Below are positions 26,562-34,811 of a stretch of 64,000 nucleotides of DNA, one piece after another. The position numbers and the translations under genes were made by a program. The DNA is from Verrucomicrobiaceae bacterium UBA2429 (lineage in GTDB: Bacteria > Verrucomicrobiota > Verrucomicrobiia > Verrucomicrobiales > Verrucomicrobiaceae): NCBI GenBank assembly GCA_002343505.1, contig DDQZ01000062.1, positions 16,132 through 80,131 on the forward strand, written 5' to 3'. The notes beneath the pieces were generated by a model that was not told the DNA's origin, did no database searches, and was given only the letters and a program-made list of their open reading frames with translations. Each line of letters opens with the position of its first letter. The stretch's first letter is position 1.

Positions 26562-26919
26562 GCGTCCCTGTTCATCGGGGACCGGTCCCCGGCTGTCGGG
26601 GCCCTGTCCCGGCCCGGCGGGGACGCGTCCCTTTTCATCGGGGACCGGTCCCCGGCTGTCGGGGCCCTGTCCCGGCCCGGCGGGGACGCGTCCCTGTTCA
26701 TCGGGGACCGGTCCCCGGCTGTCGGGGCCCTGTCCCGGCCCGGCGGGGACGCGTCCCTTTTCATCGAGGACCGGTCCCCGGCTGTCGGGGCCCTGTCCCG
26801 GCCCGGCGGGGACGCGTCCCTTTTCATCGGGGACTGGTCCCCGGCTGTCGGGGCCCTGTCCCGGCCCGGCGGGGACGCGTCCCTTTTCATCGGAGCCCGG
26901 TCCCCGGTCATCGGGGACA
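26562..26919. repeat. GC-rich minisatellite: 63-bp unit, five full copies and a degenerate sixth
   Basis: Five contiguous 63-bp units (26562-26876) are followed by a diverged sixth copy to about 26919. They sit between the stops of folK and speA and fill most of that 465-bp gap. Each unit contains CGGGGACCGGTCCCCG, a perfect 16-bp palindrome, and each unit junction creates GGGACGCGTCCC, a 12-bp palindrome. Copies differ at few positions: G/T in the CTG/CTT codon, one G-to-A change that breaks the palindrome in copy 4, and one C-to-T change in copy 5. The unit length is a multiple of 3 without stops, so several frames stay open through it; none has a credible start or homology. There are no spacers, so it is not a CRISPR. 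The left flank (26525-26540) carries a related GTCCCC/GGGGAC inverted repeat. Confidence 0.95.
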
Positions 26920-26925
26920 GCGCGC

Positions 26926-28875
26926 TCAGGTCTCGAAATAAGTGTAGCCGCGCAGACCGGCATCGTAGGCGCCCATGATCTCGCGCCGCTCGGCGGCAGT
27001 GATGCGTTTGGAGACGACGGCGCTCTCGGCCAGGTTGCGGAAGCGGTTGGCGAGGTCCTTGGGGTCGTACTCGACATAGCTGAGCACCTCGGAGACGCTG
27101 TCACCCTCCTGCTCGCGGCGGTATTTGAGCTTGCCGCCCTCCAGGCTGACGCTGACCACGTTTGTGTCACCGAGCAGGTTGTGCAGGTCGCCGAGGGTCT
27201 CCTGGTAGGCGCCGACGAGGAAGATGCCGAGCATGTAGTCGCCGTTTTTTTCGAAGTCCGGGTCGTGCAGCGGCAGGCTGCCGCAAATCTCGCCGCTGTG
27301 CGCGAAGCGGGCGATCTTTCCGTCGCTGTCGCAGGTGATGTCGGAGAGCACGGCATTGCGCGTGGGCTTTTCCTTGAGCCGGTGGATGGGCATGACGGGG
27401 AAGATCTGGTCAATGGCCCAGAGGTCCGGCAGGCTTTGGAAGACGCTGAAGTTGCCGTAATAGTAGTCGGTCATCACGGTGCTCATGCGCTCCATCTGGC
27501 TGCCGTCGTGGCCCACGGAGTCGAGCTTGCCGGAGATCCAGGTCATGATGTCCCAGTACATCTCCTCGCCCTGGGCGCGCTCGCGCAGGGCGACCTTTCC
27601 GTAGTTGAACTCGCTGCGCAGCTTGTCGCGGTAATAGACGGCGTCGTTGTAGATCTCCTGCACGCGGTCGCGGGTGAGCTTGGCGGGGTCCTTCGAGCGC
27701 TCCTGGTGGAGGTCGGCCAGGTTGCGCAGCAGTTGCGGGGAGTCCTTGTCGAGTTCGAAGCCGGAGCGGGAGGGTTCGAAGCGGTTCACATCCAGGATGT
27801 TGATGACCAGCACGGAGTAGTAGGCCACGATGGCGCGGCCGGACTCGGTGATGAGGTCCGGGTGCGGCACACCGGCCTCGGCGGTGACCTCGGTGATGGC
27901 CTCGATGACGTCGGCGCAGTATTCCTTGGTGCCGTAGTTGCTGGAGGCGGAGGTGGCGCCCTTGAAGCCGTCATAGGAAATGGCGAGGCCGCCGCCGAGG
28001 TCCAGGATGCCCATGCGCGCGCCTTCGTGGACGAGGCCGCAATACACGCGCGTGGCCTCGGTGACGGCCTGGCGGATGGCGCGGATGTTCGGGATCTGCG
28101 AGCCCTGGTGGTAGTGCAGCATGCGCAGGCAGTCGAGCATGCCGTGCTCGCGCAACTGGTCCACCACGCCCATGAGCTGGCTGATGTTCAGCCCGAAGAC
28201 GCTGGCGTCCCCGCCGGAGCCGCTCCAGTGCCCGGCGCTCTCGGCGCTGAGGCGAAAGCGCACGCCGAGCGTGGGCCGCACGCCCATTTTGCGCGAGCGC
28301 TCCAGGATCAAGGCCAGCTCGCTGGGCATCTCCAGCACGAGGATGACCTGGAGGCCCATTTTTTGCGCGTAGAGCGCCAGGTCAATGAACTCCTCGTCCT
28401 TGTAGCCGTTGCAGACAATGTAGGCCTCGGGGTCGTGCATGTGCGCGAGCGCGGCGATGAGCTCCGGCTTGCTGCCGGCCTCCAGGCCATAGTGATACTT
28501 GCGCCCGTAGCGGGTGATCTCGTCAATGACCTCCTGCTGCTGGTTCACCTTGATGGGATAGACACCGCGGTACACGCCCTGGTACTTGCCCTCGCGGATG
28601 GCGGTGGCGAAGCCCTCGTTGAGCTCGTCAATGCGCCAGCGCAGCAGGTCGCCGAAACGGATGAGCACGGGGAGCTGCGTGCCGCGCTCGCGCAATCCTT
28701 TGACGATCTCGGCGATGGAGACCGGCTTGGTCTTCTTGCCGTCCTTGAGGTTGACCACCACCTCGCCCTTCGCGGACACGTCGAAGTAGCCGTGGCCCCA
28801 TTCACGGATGCCGTAAAGGGCGGCGCTTTCCTGGACGGTCCAGGCGGGGGCTTTGGAAGGAGGGCGTCTTTGCAT
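26926..28875 (-). CDS. speA: Biosynthetic arginine decarboxylase
   Basis: A 649-residue PLP enzyme of fold III that converts arginine to agmatine, the first step of the ADC route to putrescine and spermidine. The PLP lysine is in VYPIKVNQQQ near residue 110. HYHQGSQIPN, LDLGGGLAISYDG and the catalytic Cys loop ITCDSDGKI near residue 523 are all intact. Length matches E. coli SpeA. Agmatinase or agmatine deiminase genes are not adjacent. Its 3' end runs up to the tandem-repeat array, which could influence transcript termination or stability. Confidence 0.97.
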   Translation of the reverse strand: MQRRPPSKAPAWTVQESAALYGIREWGHGYFDVSAKGEVVVNLKDGKKTKPVSIAEIVKGLRERGTQLPVLIRFGDLLRWRIDELNEGFATAIREGKYQGVYRGVYPIKVNQQQEVIDEITRYGRKYHYGLEAGSKPELIAALAHMHDPEAYIVCNGYKDEEFIDLALYAQKMGLQVILVLEMPSELALILERSRKMGVRPTLGVRFRLSAESAGHWSGSGGDASVFGLNISQLMGVVDQLREHGMLDCLRMLHYHQGSQIPNIRAIRQAVTEATRVYCGLVHEGARMGILDLGGGLAISYDGFKGATSASSNYGTKEYCADVIEAITEVTAEAGVPHPDLITESGRAIVAYYSVLVINILDVNRFEPSRSGFELDKDSPQLLRNLADLHQERSKDPAKLTRDRVQEIYNDAVYYRDKLRSEFNYGKVALRERAQGEEMYWDIMTWISGKLDSVGHDGSQMERMSTVMTDYYYGNFSVFQSLPDLWAIDQIFPVMPIHRLKEKPTRNAVLSDITCDSDGKIARFAHSGEICGSLPLHDPDFEKNGDYMLGIFLVGAYQETLGDLHNLLGDTNVVSVSLEGGKLKYRREQEGDSVSEVLSYVEYDPKDLANRFRNLAESAVVSKRITAAERREIMGAYDAGLRGYTYFET

Positions 28876-28962
28876 GTTCAGGCGGAGGGGCGCGAGTATG
28901 GGCGCAATCTCCGGGATGAAAAGTGAAACATGCCGCGCGCTCCAGCCCGCGCGCGCCGAGGA

Positions 28963-30381
28963 TCACTTGCCGCCTTTCTTTCCCGGTGCCTGCCAGCGCG
29001 GCTCCCATTCGTCGAGAGGCGTGCGGGCGGTTTTCAGATACGCGCCGATCTTCGCGGCGATGTCAGGATGCTTGTCCGCGACGTTGCTTTCCTCCGCCGC
29101 GTCGTTTTGCTGGTCAAAGAGCTGCACGGGCGCGTCCGGGCCGCCCATGCGGATGCCTTTCCAACGGCCTTGATACAGCGCGGCCTGCTTGAAGCCGCCC
29201 TCGTGAAACTCCCAGTAGAGAAACTCGTGCTTCTTCTGCTCGTCCGCCCTGCCGGTGAGCACAGGCACGAGGCTGATGCCGTCCGTCTTCTCCGGCGCGG
29301 GCGCTCCGGCGAGTTCCGCGGCGGTGGGCATGAAATCGGGGAAGTAGCCGGTGTGCGCGGACTCGCCCGGCTTCACTTTTCCAGGCCACCAGGCGATGAA
29401 GGGCACGCGGATGCCGCCGTCCGTGAGGCTGCGCTTGATGCCGGTGTAGGGGCCGTTGGGGTCGAAGCGCTCCAGGTCGTGCTTGCTCTCATTGTGCGGG
29501 CCGTTGTCGCTGGTGAAGATGACGAGCGTGTTCTCCGCGAGGCCGAGCGACTTCAGATGCTCCATCATGCGGCCCACATAGCCGTCGAGGCGCGTGATCA
29601 TCGCCGCCTGGCCCTTGTCCTGGTTCGGCCAGTCCTTGTCCGCATAGGGTCCGTAGTCGGGCACATGCGCGCCGTCGCCCAGGATGCGCCCGCGCTCGTT
29701 GTTCGCGTGCGGGATGACCATGCTCCAGTAGAGAAAGAAGGGCTGGTTTTTGTTTTCGGTGACGAACTTCAGGGCGTCGTCGGTGAACAAGTCGTCCGCG
29801 TAATGCACCGCCTCCGTGGCGTAGCCCGCTCCGTCCTCGCCGACTGGCACGATGACATTGGAGAGCGGCTCCTTGGTCTCATTGCGCCAGAGATAGTCGG
29901 GGAAGTGGTTGTGCGCGTGATGCTGGCTGAGGTAGCCGTAAAAGTAGTCGAAGCCATGTTTGCGCGGCAGGCCGCTCTCCGCCGCGCCGGCATTCCCGAG
30001 GCCCCATTTGCCGATGAGAGCCGTCTGGTAGCCTGCTTGCTTCAAAACGGATGCCACGGTCACGTCTCCGGGCTTCAAAGCCTGCGCCGCCGGGTTTTGC
30101 TGCCCCGCGTTGCCCCGCACGCGGGTGTGGCCGTGGTGCAGGCCCGTCATGAGCACGCTGCGTGAAGGCGCGCAGACCGTCGCGCCCGCGTAAAAGTGCG
30201 TGAAACGCAGGCCCTCCTTCGCCATGCGGTCGAGATTCGGCGTGGTGATGACTTTTTGCCCGTAGCAGCCAAGATCGCCCCAGCCCAGGTCATCCGCCAT
30301 GATCCAGATGAGATTGGGTTTGGCGGCGGAGGATTCGCAGCAAAGGACAAGAGCGAGGAAGGGGGCGAGAATTCGATGCAT
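28963..30381 (-). CDS. Secreted sulfatase (arylsulfatase-like)
   Basis: A 472-residue type I sulfatase. The signal peptide is MHRILAPFLALVLCCESSAA. The metal site begins at ADDLGWGD (Asp30, Asp31) and the formylglycine motif CAPSRS places the modified Cys at residue 70. LIGKWGLG and FTSDNGPHNE (metal ligands) and the C-terminal LFDQQNDAAEESNVA, typical of PVC sulfatases, are present. It needs a formylglycine-generating enzyme, not seen here as a stand-alone gene. It would remove sulfate from an exported sulfated glycan. The ATG at 30381 gives a clean signal peptide. It is divergent from the DUF1549 operon at 30500. Confidence 0.93.
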   Translation of the reverse strand: MHRILAPFLALVLCCESSAAKPNLIWIMADDLGWGDLGCYGQKVITTPNLDRMAKEGLRFTHFYAGATVCAPSRSVLMTGLHHGHTRVRGNAGQQNPAAQALKPGDVTVASVLKQAGYQTALIGKWGLGNAGAAESGLPRKHGFDYFYGYLSQHHAHNHFPDYLWRNETKEPLSNVIVPVGEDGAGYATEAVHYADDLFTDDALKFVTENKNQPFFLYWSMVIPHANNERGRILGDGAHVPDYGPYADKDWPNQDKGQAAMITRLDGYVGRMMEHLKSLGLAENTLVIFTSDNGPHNESKHDLERFDPNGPYTGIKRSLTDGGIRVPFIAWWPGKVKPGESAHTGYFPDFMPTAAELAGAPAPEKTDGISLVPVLTGRADEQKKHEFLYWEFHEGGFKQAALYQGRWKGIRMGGPDAPVQLFDQQNDAAEESNVADKHPDIAAKIGAYLKTARTPLDEWEPRWQAPGKKGGK

Positions 30382-30499
30382 GACGGGCGGATGGGAACGA
30401 GAAAAGGCGGGCCGTCTTGCCATGCTTGTCCATGCCGGGCATTGCGCGCGTCATTGTCCGCCGAGAAGAATCCTGTCATTGCAGCCGTAGGTTCTCGCC

Positions 30500-32701
30500 A
30501 TGCGAAACCCGTCATGCGTCATCCCCCTGGCCGCCCTGTGTCTCTCACTGCCCGCTTTTGCGGAGGAGAAACAGCGCCGGCTGAATTTCGCCAACGACAT
30601 CGTGCCCATCCTCACCAAGGGCGGCTGCAACAGCGGCGGCTGCCATGGCAAGGCCAGCGGACAAAACGGCTTCAAGCTCTCCCTGCTCGGCTTCGAGCCG
30701 CAGGAGGACTACGAGCACATCGTCAAGGAGGCGCGCGGGCGCCGCATCTTCCCCGCCGCGCCGGAGCAAAGCCTGCTGCTCACCAAAGGCACCGCCCAGC
30801 TCCCGCATGGTGGCGGCAAGAAGCTCGATCCCGAATCCGAGGACTATCAGGACCTCGTGCGCTGGATCCGCGAAGGCATGCCTTATGGCAGCCCGGATGA
30901 TCCCAAAATGGCCCGCATCAGCGTCGAGCCCGCCGCTTTGACCCTGCCGCTCAAAGCCCGCCAGCAGCTCAAAGTGCTCGCCCATTACACCGACGGCTCC
31001 ACACGCGACGTGACCCGGCGCGCGCTTTACGAGGCCAATGAAAAGTCCATGGCCGAGACTACCGAAACCGGTGAAGTGCAACTCCTCGACCTGCCCGGTG
31101 ATGTGGCCGTGATGGTGCGCTACCAGGGCAAGGTGGCCACCTTCCGCGCCACCGTGCCGCTGGGCGCGCCGGTGGAGTCTTTGCCGCCTGAGAGCAACTT
31201 CGTGGACCGGCATGTCTTTGCCAAATTGCAGACCATCGGCATGCCGCCCTCGCCCTTGGCCGATGACGCCACTTTCCTCCGCCGCGTGACGCTAGACCTC
31301 ACCGGACGCCTGCCGACCGTGGATGAAATGAAGGATTTCCTCGCCTCCAAAGAGGCAGGCAAACGCGCAGCGAAGGTGGACCAGCTCCTCGACTCCACCG
31401 AATACGCCGAATACTTCGCCAACAAATGGAGCGCCCTGCTGCGCAACCAGCGCACGCAGCCGCTCTACGCGCGCGGCACTTATCTTTTCTGGTCCTGGCT
31501 GCGCGATGCGATGGCCGACAACATGCCCTTCGACCAGTTCGCGCGCCAGGTCATCGCCGCCTCGGGCAGCCTGGATCAGCATCCGCCCACCGCGTGGTAT
31601 CGCCAGGTGAAGGAGCCGAAGCAGCAGATGGAGGACGTGGCTCAGCTCTTCCTCGGCACGCGCATGCAGTGCGCGCAGTGCCATCACCACCCCTTTGAAA
31701 AATGGAGCCAGGAGGACTACTACGGGCTGGCCGCCTTTTTCGCCAACGTCGCGCGCAAGCCCGCGGGCGACCGCTATGAGGAGCTGATTTATCACAAGCG
31801 CGGCACCGCGCAGATGACCAACATCCGCACCAAGCAGCCCGTCATGCCCACCAGCCTCGGCGCGGAAAGCGTGAAGCTGAAGCCCGAGCAGGACCCGAGG
31901 CACGTCCTCGCCGATTGGATGAGCGCGAAGGACAACCCCTTCTTCGCCCACACGCTCGTGAACCGCTACTGGAAGCATTTTTTCAATCGCGGCCTGGTCG
32001 AGCCGGAGGACGACATGCGCGAGACGAACCCGCCCGTGAACCCTGAACTGCTGCACGCTCTGGCAGCCGATTTCGTGGAGAGCGGCTATGACATGAAGCG
32101 CCTCATCCGCACCATCACCACCTCCACCACCTACCAGCTCAGCGCCGTTCCGAACGAGCACAACGAGAAGGACCGGCAGAATTTCAGCCGCTTCTATCCC
32201 AAGCGCCTCACCGCCGAGGTGCTGTATGACGCGGTGAACACCCTGCTCGAAGCCGAGAGCAAATTCGCCGGGCAGGCGCCTGGCACCCGCGCCGTGGCCC
32301 TGCCGGACAACAGCTACAACCAGACCACCTATTTCCTCACCGTCTTCGGACGCCCCGACTCCTCCTCCGCCTGCGAATGCGAGCGCACCCAGGAGGCCAG
32401 CCTGGCGCAGAGCCTGCACCTGCTCAACGCCGCCGACATCCAGACCCAGCTCTCGCGTGAAGGCGGCCGCGCCGACAAGCTCGCCAAAGACAACCGGCCC
32501 GATGATGACAAAGTGGGCGACCTTTATCACATCGCCCTCAGCCGCGACCCGAACGCGCGGGAAATGAAGCTCGCGCTCTCCCACCTCGCCAAAAAGACCG
32601 AAGGCAAAACCGGCGACGCCCTGCCCGTCGCGCGCCGCGAGGCCTTTGAGGACATCCTATGGGCGCTGCTGAACACCAAGGAATTCCTCTTCAACCACTG
32701 A
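30500..32701 (+). CDS. DUF1549/DUF1553 protein with cytochrome-like N-terminus
   Basis: A 733-residue exported protein (signal MRNPSCVIPLAALCLSLPAFA). The first domain (about 25-125) carries GGCNSGGCHGKASG, a heme-c-like CxxxxCH motif. A beta-sandwich Big_2-like domain follows (about 140-230), then DUF1549 (about 240-430; RRVTLDLTGRLPT and MQCAQCHHHPFEKW, a true CxxCH) and DUF1553 (about 460-700; NRYWKHFFNRGLVEP, AALNAADIQ-like, LLNTKEFLFNH). This architecture is nearly confined to Planctomycetota and Verrucomicrobiota. The function is unproven; possibly a periplasmic redox or polysaccharide-linked complex. It is the first gene of a three-gene operon to 37199. Confidence 0.92.
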   Translation: MRNPSCVIPLAALCLSLPAFAEEKQRRLNFANDIVPILTKGGCNSGGCHGKASGQNGFKLSLLGFEPQEDYEHIVKEARGRRIFPAAPEQSLLLTKGTAQLPHGGGKKLDPESEDYQDLVRWIREGMPYGSPDDPKMARISVEPAALTLPLKARQQLKVLAHYTDGSTRDVTRRALYEANEKSMAETTETGEVQLLDLPGDVAVMVRYQGKVATFRATVPLGAPVESLPPESNFVDRHVFAKLQTIGMPPSPLADDATFLRRVTLDLTGRLPTVDEMKDFLASKEAGKRAAKVDQLLDSTEYAEYFANKWSALLRNQRTQPLYARGTYLFWSWLRDAMADNMPFDQFARQVIAASGSLDQHPPTAWYRQVKEPKQQMEDVAQLFLGTRMQCAQCHHHPFEKWSQEDYYGLAAFFANVARKPAGDRYEELIYHKRGTAQMTNIRTKQPVMPTSLGAESVKLKPEQDPRHVLADWMSAKDNPFFAHTLVNRYWKHFFNRGLVEPEDDMRETNPPVNPELLHALAADFVESGYDMKRLIRTITTSTTYQLSAVPNEHNEKDRQNFSRFYPKRLTAEVLYDAVNTLLEAESKFAGQAPGTRAVALPDNSYNQTTYFLTVFGRPDSSSACECERTQEASLAQSLHLLNAADIQTQLSREGGRADKLAKDNRPDDDKVGDLYHIALSRDPNAREMKLALSHLAKKTEGKTGDALPVARREAFEDILWALLNTKEFLFNH

Positions 32702-32715
32702 CAGCATGGGGCACG

Positions 32716-32750
32716 GGCGTCCCGCCTGTGCCCGGAACAGGCGGGACGCC
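32716..32750. repeat. Perfect 14-bp-stem hairpin between operon genes
   Basis: GGCGTCCCGCCTGT (32716-32729) pairs exactly with ACAGGCGGGACGCC (32737-32750) around a 7-nt loop, GCCCGGA. It lies in the 67-bp gap between two co-directional genes. There is no U-tract, so an intrinsic terminator is unlikely. It may be a mobile palindromic repeat or an mRNA-stability or attenuation element. Confidence 0.9.
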
Positions 32751-32768
32751 TGTTCTCCATACCCATTC

Positions 32769-34805
32769 ATGAAGCTGCTCCCGCTTTTCATTCTGACTCC
32801 CGCGCTCGCGCTTGCCCAGGCGCTGAACTTCCCCACACCGGTCATCACCTCCATTCATCCCCTCGGCGGCCAGCCGGGAAAGACGCTGGACCTCACTCTC
32901 AAAGGCGCCGATCTCAATGGCCTGCGCGGCGTGCATTTCTCACCCGACCCCGGCGCGCCCGTTGAGGCCAAACCCAAACTCGACGCCAAAGGCCAGCCGG
33001 TGGCAAACACACTCACCCTCGCCCTGCCCGCCGAGGTCAAGTCCGGTCTGTATGAGCTGCGTGTCATTGGCGACTTCGGCCTCTCCAATCCGCGTGTGTT
33101 TCAAATCAGCGCGCAGCCCGTGGCGGACTCGCCAGGCACGAATGACAAGCCGGAAACCGCTTTGAAAATCACGCCCGACACCGCCGCGCATGGCGTCTTC
33201 AAAAGCGCCGCGCCGCATTGGTTCGAGTTCACCGGCAAGGCAGGCCAGCGCGTGTTTGCCGCCTTTGATGGAGCCGCCTTCGATGTCCGCACGCGGCTCA
33301 ACGGCAGCCTGCACGACGCCAGCGGACGCGAGACTGCGCGTCTGCGCGACGGCTGGCTGGCCGCCACATTGCCCGCCAACGGTGTTTACCGGCTCAAAGT
33401 CCACGACCTCATGCACGGCACCGGCGACGACTTCGCCTACCGCCTCATTCTCACCACCGGCCCGGTCGTGTACAGCAGCCATCACTCTCCGGGTGATGAG
33501 TCCCGCATTCTCCACGGCTGGAATCTGCCCGGAAGCGAAACGCTCCCGTCTCTGCAAGTCCGCCCCGGCCCGCCACTGGAGCGACTCGTCACCGACACCA
33601 CAAACGCCGAAAAACTCATCGCCAGCAGTCCGCTGCCCGTCTTCCACTTTGACGGCGAAACTGAACCCGCGTCCGCGGCCAACGGCCAGCCTGCGGCATT
33701 GAGCATCGGCCAGACCCGCGGCGGATGGTTCCCCGCTCATGGCAGCGCGCACGTCTATGACCTCGCCTTCAAAAAGGGCGACCGCTTTGTCATCGAGGTC
33801 ATCTCCGCGCTTCACGGCCAGCCCACCGATCCGCATCTGCTCATCGAGAACCTCAAAAAAGACACCGCAGGCGCCGGGACACTCACCCCGCAGGCTGAGG
33901 TCAACGACATGCCAGCGTTGGTGCCCGCGCCATCCGTCGCGCGCGTGCCCTTGCTCGACCCCGCCTATGCTTTCGAGGCCAAAGCCGACGGCGTCTTCCG
34001 CATTTCCATCAGTGATCCGCTCAATGCCGCCAATGGCCGCCGCCATCCCTACACCTTGCGCGTCCGCTCCCTGGATGACCCAGACACCCGGGCCGCCATC
34101 GCCATGCACGCCCTGCCGCCGCGTGCCGCAGCCACAGGGCCGCATGTCATCGCGCCCGCCAATCTCTGGCGCGGCGGCATCAGTGTCATCGAGGTGGCCT
34201 TGCCCCTGCGCACCGCGCTCAGCGGCCCGGTGGAGATCACCACCCGCGCGCCATTGCCCGCCGGCGTCACCGTCCTCGGCGGCTTCGCCGGCAAAGGCCA
34301 GCGCATGGCCTGTCTGGCCTTTCAAGCAGCCGGCGACGCTCCTCCTGGCCATGCCATCCTCACCGATTTGCCACCCGCGCTGCATCTGACCCGCACTGTG
34401 GCCGACACCAATCGCGAGTTCCTTTTCACCCGCCTCGGCGGCCCTCCCGTGCTCGCGGTTGTGGACCAGCCAGCGCCCGCCCGTTTGGAGTTGCCTGCGA
34501 TCACCGAGGTCAAAGCCGGTGAAAAAGTCGAGATCATTGTCAAAGCGCACCGCGCCGAAGCCTGCACCGAGGCGCTGGTTTTAAAAGTTATCGGCCTTGG
34601 TGATCCCGCCAAAGCCCCCGCCGTCACCATCCCCGCCAAAGCCGCGGAGGCCAGGCTCGTGGTTGATGCCAAGGCGCTCGCGCTTGCCCCTGGCGAGCAT
34701 GGCTTCATCCTGCAAGGCCCGGCTGTCATGCCAGTTGGCAAAAACGCGCCCAAGCCCGCCTCCTTCCTCGTCCACTCGAACCCCGCGCGTCTGCGCGTGA
34801 AGTGA
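32769..34805 (+). CDS. Secreted PPC-domain-like beta-sandwich protein (PVC operon)
   Basis: A 678-residue exported protein (signal MKLLPLFILTPALALAQA). The first module (about 22-105) reads as an IPT/Ig-like fold (ITSIHPLGGQPGKTLDLTL). It is followed by segments with the bacterial pre-peptidase C-terminal (PPC) pattern: HWFEFTGKAGQRVFAAFDG and PANGVYRLKVHDLMHG, then KKGDRFVIEVISALHGQPTD. No catalytic residues were recognised. Such proteins regularly sit between a DUF1549/DUF1553 protein and a cytochrome or WD40 protein in PVC genomes, so it is probably a structural partner of those neighbours. It is separated from the next gene by 6 bp. The start was set at the ATG of the signal peptide, after the hairpin. 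Confidence 0.8.
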   Translation: MKLLPLFILTPALALAQALNFPTPVITSIHPLGGQPGKTLDLTLKGADLNGLRGVHFSPDPGAPVEAKPKLDAKGQPVANTLTLALPAEVKSGLYELRVIGDFGLSNPRVFQISAQPVADSPGTNDKPETALKITPDTAAHGVFKSAAPHWFEFTGKAGQRVFAAFDGAAFDVRTRLNGSLHDASGRETARLRDGWLAATLPANGVYRLKVHDLMHGTGDDFAYRLILTTGPVVYSSHHSPGDESRILHGWNLPGSETLPSLQVRPGPPLERLVTDTTNAEKLIASSPLPVFHFDGETEPASAANGQPAALSIGQTRGGWFPAHGSAHVYDLAFKKGDRFVIEVISALHGQPTDPHLLIENLKKDTAGAGTLTPQAEVNDMPALVPAPSVARVPLLDPAYAFEAKADGVFRISISDPLNAANGRRHPYTLRVRSLDDPDTRAAIAMHALPPRAAATGPHVIAPANLWRGGISVIEVALPLRTALSGPVEITTRAPLPAGVTVLGGFAGKGQRMACLAFQAAGDAPPGHAILTDLPPALHLTRTVADTNREFLFTRLGGPPVLAVVDQPAPARLELPAITEVKAGEKVEIIVKAHRAEACTEALVLKVIGLGDPAKAPAVTIPAKAAEARLVVDAKALALAPGEHGFILQGPAVMPVGKNAPKPASFLVHSNPARLRVK

Positions 34806-34811
34806 TCCGCC

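Noticed and set aside
26562-26919. The tandem array as a CRISPR
   Set aside because: Units are contiguous with no unique spacers, the repeat is 63 bp, and no cas gene is nearby.
26259-27413. Open frames through the 63-bp repeats encoding repeated peptides such as DRSPAVGALSRPGGD
   Set aside because: The unit is a multiple of 3 with no stops, so frames stay open by construction. They extend into folK or speA antisense and show no credible start or homology.
32716-32750. The hairpin as an intrinsic terminator
   Set aside because: There is no U-run after the stem, and the next gene is co-directional in a conserved operon.
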